Source: an uncultured Prevotellaceae bacterium
GTDB lineage: Bacteria > Bacteroidota > Bacteroidia > Bacteroidales > Bacteroidaceae
Length of the DNA stretch: 11,369 bases
Reading direction: 5' to 3'
NCBI GenBank assembly: GCA_902803455.1
Contig: CADCQC010000187.1
Location: 1-11,369, forward strand
A program made the translations under genes and the position numbers. Shown piece by piece: positions 1 through 7,012 of the stretch; positions within the stretch are counted from its first letter, which is position 1; the number at the start of each line of letters is the position of its first letter. The notes under the pieces were generated by a model that searched no databases, had not been told where the DNA came from, and saw only the letters and a program-made list of their open reading frames with translations.

Positions 1-1
1 C

Positions 2-688
2 ACCATCTGCGGCATCTATCGCACCGATCTGAAACATTTCGACGAGAGTCTCTGCTTCACTGATCTCTCGGCAGTGGTGAAATTGAATGGTTGGGAGCGC
101 GACCAAGCCTCGGGTGCGGAAATACTGGTCCATGATTTCGATAAGATCGATGAGGTGGATTTCCTATTGAGCACCATCATCGACCGTACAGACGATAAAT
201 ATGGGTATACCTATTCGTCACTCCCCATCCAACAGTCCTATCCCCAGATTTTCTCCTGGCTCGACCTGCTCGACTTGGATGTTTGGATTATCCTCGCACT
301 GATGGTGGCTGTGGCAGGATTCACGATGATCTCAGGCCTGCTGATCATCATCATCGAGCGCACCAGTATGATCGGCACGCTGAAAGCCCTCGGTGCCAAG
401 AACAAGACCATCCGTCATACATTTTTATGGTTTGCGGTCTTCATCATCGTCAAAGGCATGGTCATCGGCAATCTTCTTGGCATCGGTCTGTGCGTGTTGC
501 AGCACGTGACTGGAATCGTAAAACTTGACCCGGAAGCCTATTATGTGGATGTGGTTCCAGTGGAACTCAATTTGCCAGTCATCGCAGTGATCAATGTGGC
601 CACGTTGCTCGTGAGTGTCGCCGTACTCATTGCTCCCAGTTTCCTGATCTCCCATATCCACCCTGCGAAATCCATCAAATATGAATGA
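2..688 (+). CDS. FtsX/LolC-type ABC transporter permease, C-terminal part (5' end outside window)
   Basis: The reading frame is open from base 2, so the first ATG inside it (base 74) is internal and the gene starts upstream of the window. The 228 visible residues contain part of the extracytoplasmic domain, including a segment around 'VVKLNGW' typical of MacB/LolC-like periplasmic regions. The C-terminal FtsX domain follows. It has three hydrophobic membrane spans: one before 'ERTSMIGTLKALGAKN', a second at 'FLWFAVFIIVKGMVIG', and a last one near the C-terminus. The 'ERTxxIGxLKALGA' loop is the cytoplasmic coupling segment of this permease family. The short 'DPEAYYVDVVPVELN' stretch before the last span is typical of LolC/LolE-like lipoprotein-release permeases. 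The likely role is inner-membrane release of lipoproteins or another envelope substrate, together with an ATPase not seen here. The family is secure, but the exact substrate is inferred. Transcription appears separate from the next gene, which has its own promoter. Confidence 0.88.
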   Translation, partial: TICGIYRTDLKHFDESLCFTDLSAVVKLNGWERDQASGAEILVHDFDKIDEVDFLLSTIIDRTDDKYGYTYSSLPIQQSYPQIFSWLDLLDLDVWIILALMVAVAGFTMISGLLIIIIERTSMIGTLKALGAKNKTIRHTFLWFAVFIIVKGMVIGNLLGIGLCVLQHVTGIVKLDPEAYYVDVVPVELNLPVIAVINVATLLVSVAVLIAPSFLISHIHPAKSIKYE

Positions 689-742
689 AATTTCGGATTT
701 TTTCATCTATTTGCAACATTCTTAGATTTTAGACTGAAAAAA

Positions 743-810
743 TTGCACATTATTTTTTGGAATGTGCAAATATCATATTATCTTTGCACAAAATTTGAAA
801 ATTTGTGCAA
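743..810. promoter_or_regulatory. Two inverted repeats with TTGCACA half-sites around the acyl-CoA synthetase promoter (putative operator pair)
   Basis: The first dyad is TTGCACATT at 743-751 with AATGTGCAA at 761-769. The second is TTGCACAAA at 784-792 with TTTGTGCAA at 802-810. Each has perfect 9-base arms and a 9-base spacer, and the two are exactly 41 bp apart, about four helical turns. The first dyad covers the -33 region. The second covers the end of the -7 box, the expected transcription start and the A of the start codon. The inner arms also pair with each other (763-770 with 783-790, 8 bp, 12-base spacer). This arrangement fits cooperative binding of a dimeric regulator, probably a repressor given its overlap with the core promoter. 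The regulator is unknown. Confidence 0.6.
756..786 (+). promoter_or_regulatory. Bacteroidota-type promoter for the acyl-CoA synthetase operon
   Basis: A TTTG at 756-759 is followed after 19 bases by TATCTTTG at 779-786. This matches the primary sigma factor pattern of Bacteroidota (-33 TTTG, -7 TAnnTTTG). Transcription should start near base 791-793, leaving a leader of about 17-20 nt before the ATG at 810. The position also decides the start codon of the next gene, because the upstream ATG at 762 would lie inside the promoter. Confidence 0.75.
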
Positions 811-2477
811 TGAACTTGAGCAATAGTTTCAATAAGACAATCGAGAATAGCATTGTATCAAATTGGGATTTTGATGCCCTTACCGACTATAAGGGTGCAA
901 CACTCCAATTCAAAGATGTAGCGCGCAAGATCGAGAAGATACACATCATGCTGGAGCAGATAGGCATCCGCAAAGGGGATAAAGTAGCTCTTTGTGGGCG
1001 CAACAGTGCTCACTGGGGTGTCTCCTTTCTGGCGGTTCTCACCTATGGTGCTGTTGCAGTGCCCATCCTCCATGAATTTAATTCAGAGCAAATCCACAAC
1101 ATTGTCAATCACAGTGAGTCATGCCTGTTGTTTGTAGGTGATGTGGTGGCAAAGACGATCGATGCCGATCAGATGCCGCATCTTCAAGGCATCATCTATC
1201 TGCCCGATCTCTCGGTGATGGTATCCCGCAGCGAAGCGCTCACCTACAGCCGTGAGCACCTGAACGAACTATATGGAAAGAAATTTCCAAATGCCTTCCG
1301 CAAAACCGATGTATGCTACTATGAAGACCAGCCAGATGAATTAGCACTGATCAATTATACGAGTGGCACCACAGGATTCTCCAAGGGTGTGATGCTTCCC
1401 TTCCGCTCCCTGTTGGGCAATGTGAATTTCTGCATCAAACGTCTGGGTAATCCCCATCTGGAACCACATTGTCAGTTGCTCAGCATTCTTCCGATGGCAC
1501 ACATGTACGGAATGGCCGTAGAATTTCTCTTTCCTTTCTCCTACGGAGCACATATTTTCTTCCTCACCCGTCTTCCTTCCCCAGCCATCATCGCTCAAGC
1601 CTTCTCCGACATCAAACCTTCACTGATTGTTGCCGTCCCGCTCATCATTGAGAAGATCATCCGCAAGAAGGTATTTCCCAAGATTCAGAACAATCTTATG
1701 CGTCTGTTGCTCACCATGCCAGTCATCAACAAGAAGGTGAAGCAAAAGATCTGTGAGCAAGTGTATGAGGCATTCGGCGGCAACGCCTACGAAGTGATCA
1801 TCGGTGGTGCTGCTCTCAACCAGGAAGTGGAAACCTTTCTCAAGAGTATCGGTTTCCCCTATACCGTCGGTTATGGCACGACCGAATGTGCACCCCTGAT
1901 CTCCTACAGAGACTATCATGACTATGCCGCAGGCAGTTGTGGCTGTTCCGTAGACGGCATGGAGGTACGCATCATCCCAAGTTACCCTGGCAGCAAGGAA
2001 GGAGAGATCGTGACACGTGGACAACATGTGATGCTTGGTTACTTCAAGAATGAGGAAGCCACCCGCGAAGTACTCGATGATGATGGCTGGTATCATACCG
2101 GTGACCTTGGTATGATGGATGAAATGGGCAATGTTTTCATCCGTGGCCGCAAGAAAAACATGCTTCTTAGTTCGAACGGTCAGAATGTTTACCCCGAAGA
2201 GATAGAAGACAAACTCAACTCACTGGCTATGGTCAGTGAAAGCATTGTCGTGCAACAAGACGACAAATTTATCGCTTTGGTACATCCAGACTATGATGAG
2301 GCCCACACATTGGGATTCACCTCCGACGACATTGATGGCATCATGGAGCAAAACCGTCAGGCGCTCAATGCCATGCTACCCTCTTACAGTAAAATTTCTG
2401 CTATTGTGCTTCACAAGGAGGAATTTGCCAAGACTCCTAAAAAAAGCATCAAGAGATATCTGTATCAAAACGTATAA
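810..2477 (+). CDS. AMP-binding acyl-CoA synthetase (long-chain fatty acid-CoA ligase-like), first of a tandem pair
   Basis: This 555-aa protein belongs to the ANL adenylate-forming superfamily. It is expected to activate a carboxylic acid, probably a fatty acid, with ATP to an acyl-AMP and then to pass it to CoA or another thiol in the cytoplasm. Visible motifs are the phosphate-binding loop YTSGTTGFSKG (183-193), the LPMAHMYGM segment (228-236), YGTTE (355-359), the ribose-binding aspartate in TGD (430-432), the hinge region GRKKNMLL with R447, and the C-terminal TPKKSIKR (542-549). In the last motif the usual catalytic lysine position appears to hold serine (S546). I chose the ATG at 810 because the promoter -7 box ends at 786 and the paralogue starts at the equivalent residue. 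The 16 extra residues obtained from the ATG at 762 would be encoded within the promoter. The gene is followed after 16 nt by a paralogue and is very probably co-transcribed with it. The exact acyl substrate cannot be read from the sequence. Confidence 0.9.
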   Translation: MNLSNSFNKTIENSIVSNWDFDALTDYKGATLQFKDVARKIEKIHIMLEQIGIRKGDKVALCGRNSAHWGVSFLAVLTYGAVAVPILHEFNSEQIHNIVNHSESCLLFVGDVVAKTIDADQMPHLQGIIYLPDLSVMVSRSEALTYSREHLNELYGKKFPNAFRKTDVCYYEDQPDELALINYTSGTTGFSKGVMLPFRSLLGNVNFCIKRLGNPHLEPHCQLLSILPMAHMYGMAVEFLFPFSYGAHIFFLTRLPSPAIIAQAFSDIKPSLIVAVPLIIEKIIRKKVFPKIQNNLMRLLLTMPVINKKVKQKICEQVYEAFGGNAYEVIIGGAALNQEVETFLKSIGFPYTVGYGTTECAPLISYRDYHDYAAGSCGCSVDGMEVRIIPSYPGSKEGEIVTRGQHVMLGYFKNEEATREVLDDDGWYHTGDLGMMDEMGNVFIRGRKKNMLLSSNGQNVYPEEIEDKLNSLAMVSESIVVQQDDKFIALVHPDYDEAHTLGFTSDDIDGIMEQNRQALNAMLPSYSKISAIVLHKEEFAKTPKKSIKRYLYQNV

Positions 2478-2493
2478 CGAATAGTAAGACGTC

Positions 2494-4164
2494 ATGGAAT
2501 CGATACCTAAATTCAATGAATTGATAGAGAAATGCATCAAGGATTTCTGGAATCAGGATGCGCTCACCGATTATAAAGGCATTACCCTGCAATATCATGA
2601 TGTGGCCCGCAAGATAGAGAAACTGCACATCATGTTTGAGAACAGCGGTGTGAAGAAAGGCGACAAAGTGGCTCTTTGCGGCCGCAACAGTGCCGGTTGG
2701 GCCTCAGCCTTCCTTGCCACGCTGACCTATGGCGCGGTAGCAGTGCCTATCCTGCATGAGTTTACGGCAGAGCAGATACACAACATCGTCAACCATAGTG
2801 AGGCAAAACTGCTTTTTGCCGGTGATGTGGTATCTACCCAAGTGGATCCGACGAAGATGCCTTCTATTGAGGGAATCATCTACATCCCCGACTATTCCGT
2901 GCTCTTCTCCCGTTCTGACAAGTTGACCTATGCCCGCGAGCACCTCAATGAGATGTTTGGCAAGAAATATCCCAAGTATTTCCGCAGCGAGCATGTGTCT
3001 TACTACAAGGAGTCGGATCCCAACGAACTGGCTTTGATCAACTACACGAGTGGTACGACCGGTTTCTCCAAGGGTGTGATGATTCCATACCGTGCGATAT
3101 GGAGCAATTATGACTTTGCCTGTCATGTGATGGGCAACAACGTGAAGAAAGGAGACAATGTGCTCAGCATCCTCCCCATGGCCCATATGTACGGCATGTC
3201 GTTTGAGTTCATCTATGAGTTCCTTCATGGTTGCCATGTGTTCTATCTCACCCGTGTCCCCTCTCCAGCCATCATTGCCAAGGCCTTCGCAGAGATCAAG
3301 CCGGCCGTGATTATTGCTGTGCCATTGGTCATCGAGAAGATCATCAAGAAGAAGGTATTCCCCAAGATCCAGAACAACCGCATGCGCTTGCTCATGAATA
3401 TGCCTGTGATCAGCAAGAAGGTGCTCCAGACGATACGCGAACAGGTAACGCAATCATTTGGCGGAAATTTCTTCGAGGTGATCATCGGAGGTGCTGCCTT
3501 CAACCAGGAGGTGGAGAGTTTCCTCCACCGCATCGGACTGCCCTACACCGTCGGTTATGGTGCCACGGAGTGCGCCCCCATTATCTGCTATGAGGATTAC
3601 CGGAATTTCGTTCCAGGCAGTTGCGGCAAGGTTGTTATCCACAATGAGATCAAGATCGACAGTCCTGACCCTGCACATGTGCCGGGTGAGATTCTCGTGC
3701 GTGGTCTGAATGTGATGCTGGGGTATTATAAAAATGAGGAAGCCACCCGACAGACGATCGACAGTGATGGATGGTATCACACAGGAGATCTGGGCGTGAT
3801 GGATGCCGAAGGCAATGTGTTCATCAAAGGCCGCAGCAAGTATATGCTTTTGGGTGCCAATGGTCAGAACATCTATCCTGAGGAGATAGAAGACAAGCTC
3901 AACTCGATGGCACTTGTCAATGAGAGCATTGTCATTCAGGAGGAAGACAAACTGGTGGGTCTGGTATATCCCGACCTTGACGAGGCATACGCGATGGGAT
4001 TCACCAACAGCGACTTGGAGAACATCATGGAACAGAACCGTAAGGTGCTCAACGAAGCATTGCCCTCCTACAGCAAACTATCCTCAATCCGCATTCACTC
4101 GGAAGAGTTTGAGAAGACACCGAAAAAGAGCATCAAGAGATTTTTATACCTCACTGAAAAATAA
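2494..4164 (+). CDS. AMP-binding acyl-CoA synthetase (long-chain fatty acid-CoA ligase-like), second of a tandem pair
   Basis: This 556-aa protein is clearly homologous to the preceding gene along its whole length, with long shared blocks such as ALTDYKG, HIMxE, VALCGRNSA and VAVPILHEF near the N-terminus. The pair therefore arose by tandem duplication. Motifs include YTSGTTGFSKG (184-194), YGATE (355-359), TGD (430-432), GRSKYMLL and the C-terminal TPKKSIKR. As in its neighbour, the motif has serine where a lysine is usual. The region after LPMAHMYGM differs strongly from the paralogue (SFEFIYEFLHGC against AVEFLFPFSYGA), which suggests a different acyl pocket. The start ATG lies 16 nt after the stop of the first gene, with no good Shine-Dalgarno sequence, as is usual in this phylum. 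A strong terminator follows the stop codon by 21 nt, so the operon ends here. The family call is firm; substrate and direction of use (uptake, recycling or lipid synthesis) are not known. Confidence 0.9.
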   Translation: MESIPKFNELIEKCIKDFWNQDALTDYKGITLQYHDVARKIEKLHIMFENSGVKKGDKVALCGRNSAGWASAFLATLTYGAVAVPILHEFTAEQIHNIVNHSEAKLLFAGDVVSTQVDPTKMPSIEGIIYIPDYSVLFSRSDKLTYAREHLNEMFGKKYPKYFRSEHVSYYKESDPNELALINYTSGTTGFSKGVMIPYRAIWSNYDFACHVMGNNVKKGDNVLSILPMAHMYGMSFEFIYEFLHGCHVFYLTRVPSPAIIAKAFAEIKPAVIIAVPLVIEKIIKKKVFPKIQNNRMRLLMNMPVISKKVLQTIREQVTQSFGGNFFEVIIGGAAFNQEVESFLHRIGLPYTVGYGATECAPIICYEDYRNFVPGSCGKVVIHNEIKIDSPDPAHVPGEILVRGLNVMLGYYKNEEATRQTIDSDGWYHTGDLGVMDAEGNVFIKGRSKYMLLGANGQNIYPEEIEDKLNSMALVNESIVIQEEDKLVGLVYPDLDEAYAMGFTNSDLENIMEQNRKVLNEALPSYSKLSSIRIHSEEFEKTPKKSIKRFLYLTEK

Positions 4165-4185
4165 CCATTTGTAATACATCCTTCT

Positions 4186-4225
4186 GTTGTGCCGACACTG
4201 TTCTCAGTCGTCGGCACAACTATTT
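4186..4225 (+). terminator. Rho-independent terminator of the acyl-CoA synthetase operon
   Basis: A perfect 11-bp stem pairs GTTGTGCCGAC (4186-4196) with GTCGGCACAAC (4210-4220). The 13-base loop can form a further 4-bp stem (ACTG 4197-4200 with CAGT 4205-4208). The sequence TATTTTT follows directly. On the other strand there is no T-run after the hairpin, so it should act mainly on the + strand operon, although it also lies between convergent genes. Confidence 0.88.
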
Positions 4226-4268
4226 TTGGCTAGGTAAGCACCCACAAGGAAAAAGGCACGCCTCAGTC

Positions 4269-4865
4269 TCACTCATTCAGTGTAGCAGCTCTTACACGGC
4301 TGAGGGTTTCTGGAGACATCTGCAGATAATTAGCGATATAATTGAGCGGTGCTCTCTGTACCACCTTCGGCATGAGTTTGCACAATCGTTTATACCTGTT
4401 GAGTGCAGTCTCGAATCTCACGAGATCGGCATGCACTTGTGAGAGGATGAGTGATTCCTCAAGAATTTTACGATAAAGAATTTGGATATTGACATTGTGC
4501 AAAGCCACTTCCTCCAATCGTTTTTTAGGCAACGCATAGCATGAAGAAGCCTCAAGCGCCTCAATCTGCAATCTGGTTTCCTCTTCTCTGAAGAGGCTCT
4601 CAATACACATGACGATTCCCCCGTCGACCGCCAGATGTTCGGTCACGATACGTCCGCTTTTGCTGTAGAATTGTCTGAGCAGTCCGTTATCGATATATAA
4701 GATCTCGCTACAGATCTGTCCTTCTGCCAAGACCAGTTCGCCTTTAGCATATTTTCTCGGCACCAGGATGCTCTCGAGTGTATCGAGTTCATCATGGGTC
4801 ATCGTACTGTATTTCCTAGCCAACTCACGTGCAATATCACGAGTAGTATGTGCCGGTACTTTCAT
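4269..4865 (-). CDS. Crp/Fnr-family transcriptional regulator
   Basis: The 198-aa protein has an N-terminal cyclic-nucleotide-binding-like beta-barrel (about residues 35-120; 'GELVLAEGQICSEILYIDNGLLRQFY'-type core) and a long connecting helix. A C-terminal winged helix-turn-helix follows, with 'NYIANYLQMSPETLSRVRA' at about residues 175-193. SPETLSRVR is the recognition helix. The phosphate-binding cassette residues that bind cAMP in true Crp are not evident, and neither is the Fnr cysteine cluster. The ligand is therefore unknown and may not be a cyclic nucleotide. The start is supported by a strong Shine-Dalgarno AAAGGAG about 7 nt upstream, unusual for this phylum. The gene lies 39 nt downstream of lepA on the same strand and may be co-transcribed with it. 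It converges on the acyl-CoA synthetase operon, whose promoter has paired dyads, so it is a possible but unproven regulator of that operon. Confidence 0.87.
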   Translation of the reverse strand: MKVPAHTTRDIARELARKYSTMTHDELDTLESILVPRKYAKGELVLAEGQICSEILYIDNGLLRQFYSKSGRIVTEHLAVDGGIVMCIESLFREEETRLQIEALEASSCYALPKKRLEEVALHNVNIQILYRKILEESLILSQVHADLVRFETALNRYKRLCKLMPKVVQRAPLNYIANYLQMSPETLSRVRAATLNE

Positions 4866-4904
4866 AGTTGTCTCCTTTCCAAAAATTAAGGTTATTTTTT
4901 GATT

Positions 4905-6686
4905 TCAATCCAATTTCAGTACGGCGAGGAAAGCTTTTTGAGGCACTTCCACATTGCCTATCTGCTTCATTCGCTTTTTACCTTTCTTTTGTTTTTCAAG
5001 TAGTTTCCGTTTTCTCGACACATCACCTCCGTAACATTTTGCGGTGACATCTTTGCGCACACACTTGACCGTCTCTCTGGCGATGATTTTCGCGCCGATG
5101 GCCGCCTGTATGGCAATATCGAACTGCTGCCGAGGTATCAGTTCCTTGAGTTTCTCACACATTCTTCTGCCGAAAGCCACCGCGTTGTCCTGATGTGTCA
5201 AAGTAGACAGCGCATCTACCGGCTCTCCATTGAGCAAGATGTCCAGTTTAGCCAATTTTGAAGGTCTGTATCCACAGATATAGTAATCAAAGGAAGCATA
5301 TCCTTTTGAGATACTCTTCAGCTTATCATAGAAGTCGATGACGATTTCGCCCAACGGCAAGTAGAAATGAATCTCCACCCTATTGCCACTGACAAATTCC
5401 TGGTTGATTAGTTCTCCCCGCTTGTCGAGACACAACTTCATGATGGGTCCGATAAAGTTGGTGGTGGTGATGACCGACGCCTTGATATAGGGTTCTTCTA
5501 TATGGTCGATGAGTGTCTGGTCGGGCAGTCCGGAAGGATTGTGCACCTCCTTGCTGGATCCCTGTTTGTCATAGACGATACACGACACGTTGGGCACGGT
5601 GGTGATCACATCCATATCAAACTCTCTGTCGAGTCTTTCCTGGATAATCTCCATGTGGAGCAGTCCGAGGAATCCGCATCTGAATCCGAAACCAAGTGCC
5701 ACTGATGACTCCGGGAAAAAGGTCAGCGAGGCATCATTGAGTTGCAGTTTCTCCAGTGAGGAGCGCAAGTTCTCATAATCACTGGGATCGATGGGATAAA
5801 CACCCGCAAAGACCATGGGCTTCACCTCTTGGAAACCCTCGATAGCCTTATCACATGGGCGGGCCACATGGGTAATGGTGTCACCCACTTTCACCTCCTT
5901 GGCATCCTTGATTCCACTGATGATGTATCCCACTTCTCCAGTGTTCATCACTGGACGAGGCAACATGTCCATCTTGAGTACCCCCACCTCATCAGCATCA
6001 TACTCCATGCCAGTATTGAAGAATTTCACCTTATCACCCTTTCGGATACTCCCATTGGTGATTTTGAAATAGGCAATAATGCCACGGAAGGAATTGAAGA
6101 CGGAGTCAAAGATAAGGGCTTGCAGCGGTGCGTTGGGGTCACCCTCCGGATGCGGGATTCTATTGACCACAGCCTTCAGGATATCTTCCACACCCTCACC
6201 CGTCTTTCCTGATGCCCGGATGATATCCTCCCGGTCACAACCCAACAGTTCGATGATCTCATCCTCCACCTCATCAGGCATGGCCGATGGCATATCGATT
6301 TTATTGATGACAGGAATAATCTCCAAGTTTTGGTCAATGGCCATGTAAAGATTGGAAATGGTCTGTGCCTGAACGCCCTGAGTGGCATCCACCACGAGGA
6401 GCGCGCCCTCACAGGCGGCGATGCTTCGCGAGACCTCATAAGAGAAATCGACATGTCCCGGAGTATCAATCAGGTTGAGCAGATACTTTTTGCCCTCCAT
6501 CTCATATTCCATCTGGATGGCATGGCTCTTGATGGTGATGCCACGCTCACGCTCCAGATCCATATCGTCGAGCATCTGTCCTTCGGTGACCTGTATGGTA
6601 TTGGTAAATTCAAGCATACGGTCAGCCAAAGTAGACTTACCATGATCGATATGAGCAATGATGCAAAAGTTTCTGATCAGATCCAT
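4905..6686 (-). CDS. lepA: Elongation factor 4 (LepA), ribosome-associated translational GTPase
   Basis: This 593-aa protein matches LepA in length and domain order. It binds ribosomes and is linked to back-translocation and to initiation or ribosome biogenesis. GTPase motifs are AHIDHGKST (11-19), the switch region RERGITI (46-52), DTPGH (74-78) and NKID (128-131). EF-G-like domains II, III and V follow, the last containing the GFRCGFLGLLHMEI stretch. The LepA-specific C-terminal domain ends the protein, rich in lysine and arginine ('SRKRKLLEKQKKGKKRMK'). The frame is open further upstream to an ATG at 6749. I chose the ATG at 6684-6686 because the family begins with a short 'MxxIRNFCIIAHIDHGKST' segment and the 21 extra residues have no family resemblance. 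The extra region would also cross a leader hairpin. The likely promoter lies at 6778-6785. A Crp/Fnr regulator follows after 39 nt. Confidence 0.97.
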   Translation of the reverse strand: MDLIRNFCIIAHIDHGKSTLADRMLEFTNTIQVTEGQMLDDMDLERERGITIKSHAIQMEYEMEGKKYLLNLIDTPGHVDFSYEVSRSIAACEGALLVVDATQGVQAQTISNLYMAIDQNLEIIPVINKIDMPSAMPDEVEDEIIELLGCDREDIIRASGKTGEGVEDILKAVVNRIPHPEGDPNAPLQALIFDSVFNSFRGIIAYFKITNGSIRKGDKVKFFNTGMEYDADEVGVLKMDMLPRPVMNTGEVGYIISGIKDAKEVKVGDTITHVARPCDKAIEGFQEVKPMVFAGVYPIDPSDYENLRSSLEKLQLNDASLTFFPESSVALGFGFRCGFLGLLHMEIIQERLDREFDMDVITTVPNVSCIVYDKQGSSKEVHNPSGLPDQTLIDHIEEPYIKASVITTTNFIGPIMKLCLDKRGELINQEFVSGNRVEIHFYLPLGEIVIDFYDKLKSISKGYASFDYYICGYRPSKLAKLDILLNGEPVDALSTLTHQDNAVAFGRRMCEKLKELIPRQQFDIAIQAAIGAKIIARETVKCVRKDVTAKCYGGDVSRKRKLLEKQKKGKKRMKQIGNVEVPQKAFLAVLKLD

Positions 6687-6726
6687 AACTGTATGATGAT
6701 GTAGCTGGTGGCGATTGAGTTTTTCC

Positions 6727-6752
6727 GGGAGCCTGCCAAAGCAGGCCATCCC
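6727..6752 (-). promoter_or_regulatory. Hairpin in the lepA mRNA leader
   Basis: A perfect 6-bp stem (GCCTGC 6731-6736 with GCAGGC 6741-6746) encloses a 4-base loop. It is extended by GGGA 6727-6730 with TCCC 6749-6752 across a 2-base bulge. It lies about 40-66 nt upstream of the lepA start codon and downstream of the predicted transcription start. No T-run follows on the - strand, so it does not look like a terminator. Its role is unknown; mRNA stability or translational control are possibilities. Confidence 0.45.
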
Positions 6753-6777
6753 TCTATTGAAAATCTGTTATATCATG

Positions 6778-6785
6778 CAAAGTTA
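6778..6785 (-). promoter_or_regulatory. Putative -7 box of the lepA promoter
   Basis: On the - strand this reads TAACTTTG, matching the TAnnTTTG pattern of Bacteroidota promoters. It predicts transcription starting near 6771 and a leader of about 85 nt. I see no good TTTG at the expected upstream distance, so the -33 part is weak. Confidence 0.5.
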
Positions 6786-6932
6786 ATCATTTTTTGCTGA
6801 TTATAGGCGGGTTTTCTGATTACGCATTGAATTTTAATTTATTTTAAAGAAATGCGACGGGCAGATGATTTTCCTCCTAAATGATTCAACTCGCCATCAC
6901 CATATCCAAATGCAAAACGAGTCAAAATCTGC

Positions 6933-6970
6933 TTGCTCCTTGCTCACTTCATGGTATTTTTGTAACTTTG
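6933..6970 (+). promoter_or_regulatory. Two overlapping promoters for the lipoprotein gene
   Basis: Two TAnnTTTG boxes stand back to back: TATTTTTG at 6955-6962 and TAACTTTG at 6963-6970. Two TTG elements stand upstream, at 6933-6935 and 6940-6942, within a direct repeat of CTTGCTC (6932-6938 and 6939-6945). The spacings are 19 and 20 bases, both normal for this promoter type. The transcription starts expected are near 6968 and 6976, ahead of the ATG at 7013. Confidence 0.6.
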
Positions 6971-7012
6971 CAGCAAAATGTGCAACCATTCACCATCAGA
7001 CATTCCAACAAG

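Larger units (their letters stand above)
6687..7012. other. Divergent intergenic region between lepA and the lipoprotein gene
   Basis: This 326-base stretch has no convincing gene. It holds the lepA leader with a hairpin (6727-6752), the lepA -7 box (6778-6785), an A/T-rich centre around 6820-6850, and two overlapping promoters for the lipoprotein gene (6933-6970) with its leader. Open frames within it run into the neighbouring genes and lack family similarity, so they look like extensions rather than coding sequence. Confidence 0.7.

Noticed and set aside
683..710. Possible terminator after the ABC permease (GAAAT with ATTTTTTC)
   Set aside because: The stem is short and made of A-T pairs; not convincing.
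762..809. 16-residue N-terminal extension of the first acyl-CoA synthetase
   Set aside because: It would be encoded across the promoter -7 box and has no counterpart in the paralogue.
2704..3453. 249-codon open frame on the - strand, antisense to the second acyl-CoA synthetase
   Set aside because: His/Asp-rich shadow of a real gene, with no recognisable domain or promoter.
4866..4904. Possible promoter for the Crp/Fnr gene (TAATTTTTG on the - strand)
   Set aside because: Spacing within the -7 box is one base off and the upstream TTG is only about 17 bases away.
6687..6749. 21-residue N-terminal extension of LepA
   Set aside because: Not family-like and it overlaps a leader hairpin; LepA normally begins a few residues before AHIDHGKST.
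6881..7012. 44-residue N-terminal extension of the lipoprotein
   Set aside because: It covers the promoters and would bury the signal peptide inside the protein.
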